Positions 1-9,148 of a stretch of 64,000 bases of DNA are shown piece by piece. Made by a program: the position numbers and the translations under genes. How positions within the stretch are numbered: position 1 is the first letter of the stretch; the number at the start of each line of letters is the position of its first letter. The notes beneath the pieces are model-generated. The model ran no database searches and was not told where the DNA came from. It saw only the letters and a program-made list of their open reading frames with translations. Origin of the DNA: Aureispira sp. CCB-QB1 (GTDB lineage Bacteria; Bacteroidota; Bacteroidia; Chitinophagales; Saprospiraceae); the NCBI RefSeq assembly GCF_000724545.1, contig NZ_JHBV01000013.1:18495-82494 (forward strand), in the 5' to 3' direction.

Positions 1-816
1 CAACCAATCAACTCTCGCGAATTCTTTAAAGAAGGAGACGAATACGAAGCAAAAGTGGTTACTATCGACCGCGAAGACCGCAAAATGTCTTTGAGTTTAA
101 GAAAACTACAAGAAGATCCTTGGACAAACATCGAAGAGAAGTATCCTAAAGGTTCTCAGCACAAAGGAGAAGTTAAAAACTTGACTCCGTATGGTGTATT
201 CATCGAGTTAGAAGAGGGAATTGGTGGAATGATTCACATTTCTGATCTTTCTTGGACAAAACGTTTTGCACACCCTGCTGAGTTTACAAAAGTAGGTGCT
301 GAAATGGACGTTATTATTCTTGAAATCGACAAAGATAGCCGTAAATTATCTTTGGGACACAAACAATTAGAAGAGAATCCATGGGATACTTTTGCTGATG
401 TGTTCCCAGAAGGTTCTACACATGAAGCTACTATTTTGCGTCGTGACGATAGAGGTGCAATCGTATTGTTGCCTTATGGTTTAGAAGCTTTCGCTCCTAT
501 CCGTCATATCAAGAAAGAAGATGGAACATTGGCTGAGGTAGACGAGCAATTGCCATTCAAAGTAATTGAGTTTAACCGTGATGACAAGCGTATCTTAGTT
601 TCTCACTCTCGTTATTATTCTGATGCTAAGCGTAGTGCAGAGCAAGCAGAAAAAGACGCTGCTAAAGCAGAAAAACAAGCTGCTAAACAAGCTGTGAAGC
701 AAGTAAATTCTAATACAGAGAAAAGTACTTTTGGTGACTTAAGCGCATTCTCTGAATTGAAAGAGCAGTTGAAGAACGAAGAAAATGATTCTACTGAAAA
801 CAAAGATGGCGAATAA
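1..816 (+). CDS. rpsA: 30S ribosomal protein S1, C-terminal part (5' end outside window)
   Basis: The reading frame is open from base 1, so the start lies upstream of the window. The visible part holds the end of one S1 RNA-binding motif, then two more OB-fold S1 motifs; the middle one (about bases 157-360) carries the typical GEV..LTPYGVFIELEEGIGGMIHISDLSW pattern, interrupted here for brevity. S1 binds mRNA on the small ribosomal subunit and helps initiation, which matters in Bacteroidota because most mRNAs lack a Shine-Dalgarno site. The tail (bases about 630-816) is Lys/Ala/Glu-rich, low complexity and probably disordered, as in other Bacteroidota S1 proteins. A terminator follows directly. 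Confidence 0.93.
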   Translation, partial: QPINSREFFKEGDEYEAKVVTIDREDRKMSLSLRKLQEDPWTNIEEKYPKGSQHKGEVKNLTPYGVFIELEEGIGGMIHISDLSWTKRFAHPAEFTKVGAEMDVIILEIDKDSRKLSLGHKQLEENPWDTFADVFPEGSTHEATILRRDDRGAIVLLPYGLEAFAPIRHIKKEDGTLAEVDEQLPFKVIEFNRDDKRILVSHSRYYSDAKRSAEQAEKDAAKAEKQAAKQAVKQVNSNTEKSTFGDLSAFSELKEQLKNEENDSTENKDGE

Positions 817-1127
817 GCAATCGATTGTTTTGAATAATACAAACGGATGTACACTTGTTGTGCATCCGTTTTCTTTTTATAACTAGGTCTATTCTGTACA
901 TGGAATTGAGAAAGAATGTTCTATTTATAAAATCGCTTTTTCTAATGAGGAAAAAAACGGAACTGCGAAAAACAAGAACCATCTTATCAATAACCCAATG
1001 TATGGTGAACTTAGGTAATAAATACAAAGAACACAACTAAGCTTATTAGAAGAGATAACATACGGCAGATTAAATCTGCTGATCATTTGTCGAAAGAGCC
1101 ATAGAAATTGGACTGAGTTTAGGCAAT
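817..1127. other. intergenic region after rpsA
   Basis: Apart from the rpsA terminator I see no gene here. Short open frames on both strands lack any recognisable protein character. A small palindrome (GCAGAT/ATCTGC) lies around bases 1075-1089. Confidence 0.5.
841..876 (+). terminator. rho-independent terminator of rpsA
   Basis: A perfect 9-bp stem (bases 841-849 with 863-871) with a few further pairs inside, followed by a T-rich tract, sits 25 bp after the rpsA stop codon. Confidence 0.8.
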
Positions 1128-1166
1128 AAAAAAATGCAGACTAAAATAAAGTAGCCTGCATTTTTT
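1128..1166 (-). terminator. terminator of the minus-strand PD40 protein gene
   Basis: An AAAATGCAG / CTGCATTTT stem with A and T runs on both sides lies 17 bp past the stop codon of the minus-strand gene; it can also act on plus-strand transcripts from rpsA. Confidence 0.65.
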
Positions 1167-1182
1167 GTGGTGTTATATTCAA

Positions 1183-2463
1183 TTAAGCACCAATTGTTTT
1201 TTTATACTTTACGGTTTTTTCCTTTTTGTCCTTTCCTCTATCGGTAGAGAACGAACCTTTTCCTCGCCCTGTTTTTTTGAAATGAAAATCATTTCCTGTA
1301 GAATTGATGGGGTTTTCCAAATGCTGTGCTTGGTTTTCTAGCCAACGCTTTTTCTCACCAGTCATTTTATAAACATCTAAGCCTCCGTAACCTGATGGTT
1401 TTTCAGAACTAAAGTATAGCTCTCCCGCATTTTGATAATAAAAAGGAGTGATCTCATCTCCTTGACCATTTATACGAGTCCCTAAGTTGTATGACATTGT
1501 AAAGGCACCATCGGTTGTTTTTATGGCATACCAAATATCATAGCCGCCTTGGCTACCTGGGAGGGTAGAGGCAAAGTATAGAATTTCTTGTCCTTGTTCT
1601 GTGACACCAATGGTTGGGTGTTTACTAGAATAGCCAACACGATTAACACTAGGACCGAGTTTTTGAATGTTTTCAATCTCACCAGTAGCCGTCATTTTAC
1701 CAGAAAAAATACTGTATTCAGCTTTTCCCATTTCTTGTTGTGCAAAATAAACAGTTTCTCCATCTGGAGCAATGTGAGGCGAAGCGGAATTGAATATAGG
1801 ATTGCCTACTGATCCTTGCAACGTTTCGATTGTATTGTCAGGATAAACCTTTTTTAAACAAGTTCCTTTAGAAGTTTGGCACTCGATTAAGCCAATTTTG
1901 TATTTACTAGCCTGTGTCAATGCTCGATATATGGTTCCTTCTTCAGCACTTTCATCTGTTAAATCATCTAAGAACCAAGCAGATGTATTTTCTTTTTCTT
2001 TTAAAACCTTTTGACATGTTTTGAGGTGCGTTTGAGCCAACTTTACATAATCGTTGTTGGCATCGTGTTGATTCGCATTTAAGTAGGACTGAAAATGTTG
2101 GGTAGCCAAAACGTATTGCCCTGTATATTTTAAGGCAGAGGCATATTCATAATGAATAAGTGGGTAGCGTTTGGCTTTAGGGAGCAAAGGACCTAGTACA
2201 TCTTGTGTCGTTTGATAATCCTTGGCAGCTAAAGCGGTTTTTCCCAAGCGATAAAGTTCTTCTTGGGACATTTTTTTCTTCATTTCGCTGAGTGCTTTGT
2301 AATAATAATAAGCATCTTCATAGACCGCTTCTCCATATAGTTTTTCAGCTTCAGCAATAACTACTTTAATTGGTTGTTGTTTTATTTCTGATATATCAGG
2401 TGTTGTTGCATATAAAGCAACGACCTGTAACATTAGAACTGTAAATAGTGTTAAGAATTTCAT
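1183..2463 (-). CDS. secreted TPR / PD40 beta-propeller-like protein
   Basis: A 426-residue protein with a clear signal peptide (MKFLTLFTVLMLQVVALYA). Residues about 35-150 are helical and TPR-like (repeated Y/L/A pattern with YEDAYYYYKALSEM). Residues about 225-370 carry WD40-like PD40 strands (APDGETVYFAQQE, ILYFASTLPGSQGGYDIWYA, ELYFSSEKPSGYGGLDVYK), the pattern found in Bacteroidota OmpA-family and PorE-like envelope proteins. Unlike those it stops before any OmpA peptidoglycan-binding domain, and the basic C-terminus (GKDKKEKTVKYKK) is unusual. It is therefore a periplasmic or surface protein of unknown exact role. It stands alone between rpsA and the LUD gene. Confidence 0.7.
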   Translation of the reverse strand: MKFLTLFTVLMLQVVALYATTPDISEIKQQPIKVVIAEAEKLYGEAVYEDAYYYYKALSEMKKKMSQEELYRLGKTALAAKDYQTTQDVLGPLLPKAKRYPLIHYEYASALKYTGQYVLATQHFQSYLNANQHDANNDYVKLAQTHLKTCQKVLKEKENTSAWFLDDLTDESAEEGTIYRALTQASKYKIGLIECQTSKGTCLKKVYPDNTIETLQGSVGNPIFNSASPHIAPDGETVYFAQQEMGKAEYSIFSGKMTATGEIENIQKLGPSVNRVGYSSKHPTIGVTEQGQEILYFASTLPGSQGGYDIWYAIKTTDGAFTMSYNLGTRINGQGDEITPFYYQNAGELYFSSEKPSGYGGLDVYKMTGEKKRWLENQAQHLENPINSTGNDFHFKKTGRGKGSFSTDRGKDKKEKTVKYKKTIGA

Positions 2464-2493
2464 TGAATAGATGATTGAAGAGGGGGTGAGTGA

Positions 2494-3126
2494 TCAAATT
2501 TCTAAAAAGAAAACGTAAAGTTCTTTAGGACCATGAGCTCCATTAACAAGCGTTTTCTCAATATCTGCAGTACGGCTATTGGTTGAGGTAAAACAAAGCA
2601 TAGAAGGCCAATGGTCTTCGCGAGCCGTTTGTAGATTTAGAACTTCTTTTAAGTTATAAATAACCTGATTAGATGTTGCTATAACAATATGAACTGGTGG
2701 AACAATAGATAGGCTGCGTCCAGAGGCAGCATTACTACTTAATAAGATAGAACCAGTTCGAGCGATTAATGCTTCGCAAGTAGTGAGGCTTGCATCTGCA
2801 TGTATTAAGGACTCTTTTTGTGTTTGATAAGAAAAATTTTGTTGGTTTAGTAGTTGTTGCAATTCCTTTTCCCAACAATATACCTTTGTCCATTTTTTTT
2901 GCTGAGTTAGCAAATGGAGGTTTGTTATCAACTCTTTTTGAGATTCACAAAAAACAAATTTGCCACCATTATTTTGAAAATTTTGAGCAAATAGGACATC
3001 CAAAGCCTCTGTTGGTTTAGGATAAATAGATATCGTTTCCTTTTCCAAATTAGGGTAAGGAAGTGTTGGAGTGTGGTTTTTTATATTTTTTAATCGACCT
3101 AATATGTTGTCTTTTGCTGTCTGCAC
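2494..3126 (-). CDS. LUD domain protein (LutC/YkgG family)
   Basis: A 210-residue protein matching the LUD fold: an N-terminal helical part, then the sequence around residues 112-165 (SLTTCEALIARTGSILLSS, LSIVPPVHIVIA) and the C-terminal CFTSTNSRTADIEKTLVNGAHGPKEL segment, which holds the conserved S-x-T-x-D-I-E and GxHGPxEL signature of LutC. Family members take part in lactate utilisation, but stand-alone copies next to ftsH are common in Bacteroidota and their substrate is unknown. The only start I can place is a GTG at 3126. It lies downstream of ftsH on the same strand, behind a strong terminator, so it probably has its own promoter. Confidence 0.8.
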   Translation of the reverse strand: MQTAKDNILGRLKNIKNHTPTLPYPNLEKETISIYPKPTEALDVLFAQNFQNNGGKFVFCESQKELITNLHLLTQQKKWTKVYCWEKELQQLLNQQNFSYQTQKESLIHADASLTTCEALIARTGSILLSSNAASGRSLSIVPPVHIVIATSNQVIYNLKEVLNLQTAREDHWPSMLCFTSTNSRTADIEKTLVNGAHGPKELYVFFLEI

Positions 3127-3212
3127 AAAAATAGGATTGTTTTAAGAAATTCAATAGAATAGATAACTGCACAAGATAAGTATTTTTAAAATTTAAAGCA
3201 GTAGTTTAACAT

Positions 3213-3247
3213 AAAAAAAGCTCGAACTGCTTTAGTTCGAGCTTTTT
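3213..3247 (-). terminator. terminator of ftsH
   Basis: A perfect 14-bp stem (bases 3215-3228 with 3234-3247) around a 5-nt loop, with A and T runs on the outer ends, starts 22 bp past the ftsH stop codon. Confidence 0.85.
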
Positions 3248-3268
3248 AGGTTTGATATTGTATCTATT

Positions 3269-5278
3269 TTAGTGAATTTCTGGCTGATCGTCTGGGTCTA
3301 ACAATGTATCAACACCATTATTTTCTCCAGCAGCCTTTTCACCGTTTTTTTCATCTGGAACATCATCATAAATTCGTTTTCCAATCAGATGTTCTACATC
3401 AGCTCTTAACAAGACTTCTTTGTTTAACAATTCATTAGCCAATAATTCTAATTCTTTGCGCTTTTCTTTCAACAATTGAAGTGCTCTTGCATATTGCTCA
3501 TCAATGATTTTGCGAATTTCTTGATCAATCAATTGAGCCGTAGCTTCTGAATAGGGTTTGGCAAATTGGTTGTTTTTCATCATTTCATAATAAGAAACAT
3601 TGCCTACTTTGCTATTCATACCATAAATCATGACTAAGTTATAGGCATGTTGCGTAACACGGTCTAAGTCATTTTGTGCACCAGTAGATACCTGTCCAAA
3701 GATAATGTCCTCCGCAGCACGTCCAGCCAATAGACCACAGATTTGATCTAGTAGATGTTGTTGAGGGACAATATGTTTTTCTTTTGGCAAGTATTGAGCA
3801 TAACCCAATGCCGTCAATCCACGAGGAACGATGGTTACTTTTACCAAAGGATGTGCGTGCTCCAAGAACCAGCCACTAATAGCATGCCCAGCTTCATGAT
3901 AGGCAATTACTCTCTTTTCTTCTGGAGAGATTAGCTTGTTTTTCTTTTCCAAACCACCAATAACACGATCAATAGCTTTGTTGAAATCTTCCATATCTAC
4001 CTCTGACTTATCGTGTCTAGCGGCGATTAAGGCAGCTTCATTACAAATATTAGAAATCTCAGCCCCTGCAAAACCAGGTGTTTGCATCGCCAACGTTTTG
4101 GCATCAACATTATCACTGATTTTGATAGGTTTTAGATGTACTTTGAAAATTTGCTCCCGACCAACTAAGTCTGGTTTACCAATTCCAATTTGGCGGTCAA
4201 ATCGACCAGGACGCAACAAGGCTGTATCTAAAATATCAGGGCGGTTGGTTGCTGCAACAAGAATAACCCCTTTATCGGTGCTAAAACCATCCATTTCTAC
4301 CAACAATTGGTTCAAAGTATTTTCACGCTCGTCATTTCCTTGCATCGAATTTCTTCCTCTTGCACGACCAATAGCGTCAATCTCATCAATAAAGATGATA
4401 CAAGGTGCTTTTTCTCTAGCTTGGCGGAACAAGTCACGAACTCTTGATGCTCCTACTCCCACAAACATTTCAACGAAGTCAGAACCAGAAATACTAAAGA
4501 AAGGAACATCTGCTTCTCCTGCTACTGCTTTTGCCAATAATGTTTTACCCGTACCTGGAGGGCCTACTAACAAAACCCCTTTTGGAATTTTACCCCCTAA
4601 GACAGTATATTTTTTAGGATTGCGCAAGAAGTCAACCACTTCCATGACCTCTTCTTTGGCTTCGTCCAAACCAGCAACATCTTTAAAGGTTACATTTACC
4701 TTTGTATCTTTGTCAAATAGAGTGGCTTTAGAGCGACCAATATTAAATATTTGACCACCAGCGCCACCACCACCGCCACCAACGCGGCGCATGAAGAAGA
4801 CCCAAATTCCAATGAGCAAAATAAAAGGAAATAGCCACATAATAATCCCAGCTAATGTACCTTTAGTTTCGGTACCAAAGGTTATTTCTTCCGCATTAGG
4901 ATTAGCTGCCAAATATTCTTTTTGTACCTCTTTTACTTCTTTCATAAAGGTCTCAACAACGATAACCGTATGTTTGTAGTGAGGACCAGGATTGGCGGTA
5001 CCAATCGTAGATTTGGATACTTTTTCGTATGCTTCATTCGATAGTTTTTCCTTGTCGATGTAAATGTCTGCATACTTACTCTGTTCTCCCGTACTTACAA
5101 TGACAATCTTATCAACATCCCCCTTTTTTATGAGTTTTGTCAATTCCGTCATTGATATATCAGGAGTAGAACCTGTAAGGTTGAATAAGTTAAGCGAAAT
5201 TAGAATCACCGCAATGATGGCATAAAACCAATAAGCATTAAATTTTGGTTTGTTGCCAGGTGAATTTTTTTGTTCCAT
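3269..5278 (-). CDS. ftsH: ATP-dependent zinc metalloprotease FtsH
   Basis: A 669-residue membrane-bound AAA+ protease that degrades misfolded and regulatory membrane proteins. Transmembrane segments lie at about residues 15-33 and 141-162, with the small periplasmic domain between them. The AAA module has Walker A GPPGTGKT at 239-246, Walker B FIDEID at 296-301 and the second region of homology with RPGRFDR near 356. The zinc protease motif HEAGH is at 461-465. All key residues are present and the length is normal. A poly-glycine linker (residues 167-174) follows the second membrane segment. The C-terminal tail is acidic. It follows rsfS with a 143-bp gap, the usual Bacteroidota order. Confidence 0.97.
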   Translation of the reverse strand: MEQKNSPGNKPKFNAYWFYAIIAVILISLNLFNLTGSTPDISMTELTKLIKKGDVDKIVIVSTGEQSKYADIYIDKEKLSNEAYEKVSKSTIGTANPGPHYKHTVIVVETFMKEVKEVQKEYLAANPNAEEITFGTETKGTLAGIIMWLFPFILLIGIWVFFMRRVGGGGGGAGGQIFNIGRSKATLFDKDTKVNVTFKDVAGLDEAKEEVMEVVDFLRNPKKYTVLGGKIPKGVLLVGPPGTGKTLLAKAVAGEADVPFFSISGSDFVEMFVGVGASRVRDLFRQAREKAPCIIFIDEIDAIGRARGRNSMQGNDERENTLNQLLVEMDGFSTDKGVILVAATNRPDILDTALLRPGRFDRQIGIGKPDLVGREQIFKVHLKPIKISDNVDAKTLAMQTPGFAGAEISNICNEAALIAARHDKSEVDMEDFNKAIDRVIGGLEKKNKLISPEEKRVIAYHEAGHAISGWFLEHAHPLVKVTIVPRGLTALGYAQYLPKEKHIVPQQHLLDQICGLLAGRAAEDIIFGQVSTGAQNDLDRVTQHAYNLVMIYGMNSKVGNVSYYEMMKNNQFAKPYSEATAQLIDQEIRKIIDEQYARALQLLKEKRKELELLANELLNKEVLLRADVEHLIGKRIYDDVPDEKNGEKAAGENNGVDTLLDPDDQPEIH

Positions 5279-5421
5279 ATTTATTGATATCTATAATTGT
5301 TTCTGTTTAGTCTTATCCTTTTAAACTAAAAAGAAAATAAAAAGTTGCATTAAGAATGTCAGAAAAGCGCAACATTGAGTTAAGAAAAAATTAATGTTCG
5401 CACAAATATTTCCCTGTCATT

Positions 5422-5811
5422 TTAATCTTGATTATCGTATTTAGTTACTTTAGCATCACTCCACAAGTCATCTAAGTTATAAAAAGCTCTTTTTTCACTT
5501 GAAAAAACATGTATAACCACCGAAAAATAATCTAGTAACATCCAATTGGCTTCTTGTCCTTCTGAGTGATCAGGTCGAATTCCAAATTCTTCATAAACTC
5601 GTCGCTCAATGTTTTTGATGATACCTAAAATTTGTGTTTTTGAATTTCCATTGCAAAGAATGAAAAAATCACTACTAGCTTCTTCTAATTCACGCATATC
5701 AAACAAAGCAATTTCTTTCCCTTTGTTATCTTGAATAGCATCAATAATAAGAGTTGTCAAAGCACGAGTATCTTGTGCATCTTGTTGGAAGGCAATATTT
5801 TTGTTGCTCAA
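5422..5811 (-). CDS. rsfS: ribosomal silencing factor RsfS (YbeB/Iojap family)
   Basis: A 129-residue protein of the Iojap/RsfS family, which binds ribosomal protein uL14 and blocks subunit joining when nutrients run out. Diagnostic segments are IALFDMRELEEASSDFFILCNGNSKTQI and the late HSEGQEANWMLLDYFSVVIHVFSSEKRAFYNLDDLW (both interrupted here only by description). The frame has no ATG; the start I can place is a TTG at 5811, and the frame stays open a little further upstream. It is divergent from the biotin ligase gene, as usual in this phylum, and precedes ftsH. Confidence 0.9.
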   Translation of the reverse strand: MSNKNIAFQQDAQDTRALTTLIIDAIQDNKGKEIALFDMRELEEASSDFFILCNGNSKTQILGIIKNIERRVYEEFGIRPDHSEGQEANWMLLDYFSVVIHVFSSEKRAFYNLDDLWSDAKVTKYDNQD

Positions 5812-6013
5812 TACAGTAAGAGTTTTACTACGCAGTACACTGTTTTATAGTCAGTAGAGTACTTTTCAGTTGCGTTATGATAAATAATAGTTTTTTGGTT
5901 TCTTTATAAACTTTAATAGTAACTTGAAATAAAATTATATTTTTGAAAAAATCTGAACAAACAGATTCTAAAATTTATTGGGTAAAAATAACGAAAAAAA
6001 ATTGGTCTTAGGC

Positions 6014-6787
6014 ATGAAACCTGTATCTTCTAACAGCCTTTTCATTGGAAAAGTTGCAAATTATCTTGCAAGTGTAGATTCTACCAATATTTTTGCTAAT
6101 ACTCTACTGGCAAAAAGCACTCCAATCGAAGGAACTGTCATTTATACCGATAACCAGTATGCAGGAAGAGGACAGATTGGCAGTAAATGGGAAAGTGCCA
6201 AAGGTGAGAATATCACCTTGTCGGTTATTTTGTATCCAAAATTTTTGCCCATCCAATCCCAATTTAAGCTAAACCAAGTTGTTGCGCTTGCCGTCTATGA
6301 TTTGCTCAAAAATTATATTGTTCCTCTTGATGAATTGTCTGTCAAATGGCCCAACGATATTTATATCAATGACAAAAAAATAGGAGGGATATTAATAGAA
6401 AATAAACTAAAAGGGCATGTATTGGCAAGTACAATAATTGGTGTGGGGTTAAATATCAATCAAACGTATTTTTCGCCAGAGTTACCCAATCCTACTTCTT
6501 TGTTCTTAGAAACAAACATTCGTCAAGATACTTATCAACTGATAGGTCTATTCTGTGAATATTTAGAACAACGCTATTTGCAATTAAAAGCAGAACAGCA
6601 CGATCTTTTAAATCAAGATTATTTGCAAACATTGTACGCTTATCAAGAATGGCGTACTTATCAAGATGCTAAAACAAAGGCTACTTTTCAAGGAAAAATC
6701 GTAGGCATATCTCCCGAAGGTCGACTACAAATCCAAACAAATCAGCAGATTGTGGCGTATTCTTTTAAAGAAGTTGTTTTTATGTAA
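6014..6787 (+). CDS. birA: biotin--[acetyl-CoA-carboxylase] ligase
   Basis: Biotin protein ligase that adenylates biotin and attaches it to carboxylase carrier proteins, such as the partners of the carboxyl transferase encoded near 13 kb. The ligase core shows the biotinyl-AMP loop GRGQIGSKW (about residue 47 from this start), the KWPNDIY motif and KIGGILIE, followed by a small SH3-like C-terminal domain (TFQGKIVGISPEGRLQI). It lacks the N-terminal DNA-binding domain of E. coli BirA, so it is an enzyme only, as usual in Bacteroidota. I prefer the ATG at 6014; a TTG at 5978 would add 12 residues. Divergent from rsfS. Confidence 0.9.
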   Translation: MKPVSSNSLFIGKVANYLASVDSTNIFANTLLAKSTPIEGTVIYTDNQYAGRGQIGSKWESAKGENITLSVILYPKFLPIQSQFKLNQVVALAVYDLLKNYIVPLDELSVKWPNDIYINDKKIGGILIENKLKGHVLASTIIGVGLNINQTYFSPELPNPTSLFLETNIRQDTYQLIGLFCEYLEQRYLQLKAEQHDLLNQDYLQTLYAYQEWRTYQDAKTKATFQGKIVGISPEGRLQIQTNQQIVAYSFKEVVFM

Positions 6788-6795
6788 TAAATCTA

Positions 6796-7998
6796 CTAAT
6801 GTTCGGATTTATTTTGACTACTATTATCTATGGCAATGCTATCGATAGCGGTAGGAGTTGCTTCTAATGTAATCGGAAGAATACTTCCTTCTTCTAAAGA
6901 AAATTCTACTGGTGATTCTGGAAAATCTTCTAACGACAAATCAATGAGTTGTTTCCAAGCTTGTTGCGCCTCGTCATATACAGGAATCCCTTCTCCCAAT
7001 TGTTTGGTTGGAATAACTTTTCCACCAAGAAACTTTCCTTCTTTATTGACTTGTATATGTAAAATTGGACCAACACCCTTGGGACCTTTTAAGCTAAATT
7101 TTTCGTAGGTACAAAAATTACCCATACTGTAAGTTATAAAACGATTTTTGTACACTTCCACTGCACGAGTTACATGGGGACCGTGTCCTAGTAAAATATC
7201 TGCTCCTGCATCAATGCAACCATGAGCAAATTTATAGACATTACCACGATTGTAACCCAAGAAAATCTCATCTTTGCGAGGCGTATGTATGGCACCAGCA
7301 CCTTCCGCCCCAGCATGAAAAGAAACAATGACAATGTCACAAAGACTATCTAGCATCTGCACAATTTCAGCCGCTTCTTTGTACTTTTTCATACTAAAAC
7401 ACCCACTGTTAGGTGCTGTAGCCAAAAATCCATATTTGATGCTGTCTTTTTCAAAAATAGTGTACGGTTTGTTTTCGGAACCTGCATAAAAAAGACCAGA
7501 TGTGTCTAAGACTGCTGCACTAGCTTTTCTCCCACCTGCACCAAAGTCATTAGCATGATTATTGGCAATACTAACAACATCAAAGCCTGCTTTTTTTAGA
7601 TGGTTGGTATAGTGGGCTGGCATTCGGAAGGTATAACAATATTGTGGTTGATTACAAGATTTAGCAACACCGCCACGCCCAATAACTCCTTCTAAATTTC
7701 CAAATGTTAGATCAAAAGGTTCCAAATATTGTTGAACATCCTTAAATAAGGTGGCGCCATCTTTGGGAGGGAGGGTTCTAGTGTTGGGATAATCTGTTCC
7801 CATCATAATATCACCAACCGCAGCAATCGTAATAGTGTCTTCTTTTGGGATGAGAACAGTATCGACACTTTCTAACTGAAGGGGTTGAGGTTCTTGATCG
7901 ATTGGAGTTTCTGCAATTTCACTTCCCAAAGAACAGCTAATTGTATAAACAATAAGTAAAGCAAAAGCAAGTAAACGAAGCATGTATGTTTTTTTCAT
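6796..7998 (-). CDS. CapA-family lipoprotein (metallophosphatase-like)
   Basis: About 400 residues of the CapA / PgsA family, first known from poly-gamma-glutamate capsule synthesis; the fold is a calcineurin-type phosphoesterase. The visible metal-site motifs are AAVGDIMMG, FGNLEGVIG, SIANNHANDFG, VSFHAGAEG and LLGHGPHVTR, all intact. The start is placed at 7998 (MKKTYMLRLLAF), giving a lipoprotein signal with Cys in VYTISCSLGSE; a longer frame up to 8019 would spoil the signal. The gene is convergent with birA, 8 bp away. A role in capsule or cell-envelope metabolism is inferred from the family only; there are no capsule genes nearby. Confidence 0.85.
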   Translation of the reverse strand: MKKTYMLRLLAFALLIVYTISCSLGSEIAETPIDQEPQPLQLESVDTVLIPKEDTITIAAVGDIMMGTDYPNTRTLPPKDGATLFKDVQQYLEPFDLTFGNLEGVIGRGGVAKSCNQPQYCYTFRMPAHYTNHLKKAGFDVVSIANNHANDFGAGGRKASAAVLDTSGLFYAGSENKPYTIFEKDSIKYGFLATAPNSGCFSMKKYKEAAEIVQMLDSLCDIVIVSFHAGAEGAGAIHTPRKDEIFLGYNRGNVYKFAHGCIDAGADILLGHGPHVTRAVEVYKNRFITYSMGNFCTYEKFSLKGPKGVGPILHIQVNKEGKFLGGKVIPTKQLGEGIPVYDEAQQAWKQLIDLSLEDFPESPVEFSLEEGSILPITLEATPTAIDSIAIDNSSQNKSEH

Positions 7999-8335
7999 AA
8001 TAATCAATCTAAACCTCAAAGTGTTATCAAGTGTTTTGGAGGCACAAAAATAATGATTTTTATACGATCGGCATAGTCTATTGATAATCTTACTACAATT
8101 TTTAGTTTAGAATAATCTATTATCATAAAGTTGATTTGTATCTTAAAGTATAATTGTAGTTGTGTTAAGGTAATTAGTCTGCTGATTATCAATGATGGAA
8201 ATGTATGTATTGTTGAGGATTGGTTTATAGTTAGCAAGACATTCCTTTCTAGAAAATTCTACAGAGCATTCTAAAAAGAACAGAACGACTATTTGGTAGC
8301 GCAATCTAATTTTTTATACATAAAACACCCAAACA

Positions 8336-8734
8336 ATGAAAAACCGAATGAGAGTCACTTGTGGCGTTATAGAGAAATCTGGAAAATACCTTATTGTACA
8401 ACGAGGAGAAGATACTAGTCATGCTTTGAAGTGGGAATTTCCTGGCGGAAAAATTGACCCTGGAGAGACAGAAGCGGAATGTATGGCACGAGAGTTAAAA
8501 GAAGAATTGGACATAGAGGTGATGGTAAAAGAGCAGTTGGTATCTATAGAAAGAGAGGAAACCAATATGATTATTGAGCTGATTCCTTTTCGATGCACGA
8601 TTGTAGGAGGAGAAATTACATTGTTAGAACATCTTCAGTTGGCATGGATTGATATTCGAGAACCTATCGAGTACGATTTGTGTATTGGCGATTATGGAAT
8701 TGTAGATCAACTAAAAGCACAAATAAGTATCTAA
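8336..8734 (+). CDS. mutT: Nudix hydrolase, MutT-like 8-oxo-dGTP diphosphatase
   Basis: A 132-residue Nudix protein with a complete Nudix box (GGKIDPGETEAE, then RELKEELDIEV, residues about 39-61) preceded by KWEFPGG. Length, the VTCGVIEKSGKYLIVQRG start and the C-terminal WIDIREP segment match the MutT / CTP-pyrophosphohydrolase group, which removes oxidised nucleotides before they enter DNA. It stands alone, upstream of trxB, so both could serve oxidative stress defence, though this is only suggested by proximity. Confidence 0.85.
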   Translation: MKNRMRVTCGVIEKSGKYLIVQRGEDTSHALKWEFPGGKIDPGETEAECMARELKEELDIEVMVKEQLVSIEREETNMIIELIPFRCTIVGGEITLLEHLQLAWIDIREPIEYDLCIGDYGIVDQLKAQISI

Positions 8735-9113
8735 ATTGGAATAGCACAGTCTAGCAAAAAATGTTAGCATACTATTAATTTAATTATGCTATAAGCTTCC
8801 AATAATTTGCTAAATTTGAAACGTCTACTCTTTGTAGAGTTAGATTGTATTATGAAACATTTCACAAAGAAAGTTTGTTATTCTTTATTCTTATAAAAAA
8901 GCTTTTTTATGAAGAGTTATGTAATTTGAAAATAGTAGTTTGTTGATAAGCTTCGCTGCTACTGCGTGGTTTCAACGAACTATTGTTGAAAACAAAATAA
9001 CAATTATTACAATAATAAATAATAAGTAAATTTAAAACATAATTTGTCGATTTGCCTAATTTGATTCTAAAATGAACCCCAAATATCGCTGCAAATTTTT
9101 GACAACTTATTTT
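8735..9113. other. intergenic region with palindromes
   Basis: No gene is visible in this AT-rich stretch. It contains a palindromic element at 8931-8985, listed separately, and a small imperfect palindrome around 8823-8845 (TCTAC...GTAGA). Confidence 0.5.
8931..8985. repeat. palindromic repeat element, copy with TGCTACTGCGTGG core
   Basis: An imperfect inverted repeat: AATAGTAGTTTGTTGATAAG on the left and GTTTCAACGAACTATTG on the right close a loop holding TGCTACTGCGTGGTTT (8957-8972). The reverse complement of that 16-mer occurs exactly at 50779-50794, which marks this as a member of a dispersed repeat family. Confidence 0.6.
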
Positions 9114-9121
9114 TACCTTTG
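9114..9121 (+). promoter_or_regulatory. possible trxB promoter -7 box
   Basis: TACCTTTG matches the Bacteroidota -7 consensus TAnnTTTG and lies 27 bp before the trxB ATG. The nearest TTG upstream (9099-9101) is only 12 bp away, too close for the usual -33 box, so the call is tentative. Confidence 0.4.
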
Positions 9122-9148
9122 CTAAAATCAAAAATCAAATAATAAAAA

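Noticed and set aside
8016..8237. 73-residue minus-strand frame upstream of the CapA-like gene
   Set aside because: Low-complexity AT-driven sequence without domain or plausible start context.
8822..8827. CGTCTA as a fourth SigZ promoter
   Set aside because: There is no TGCRTC element 15 bp upstream and no gene directly downstream.
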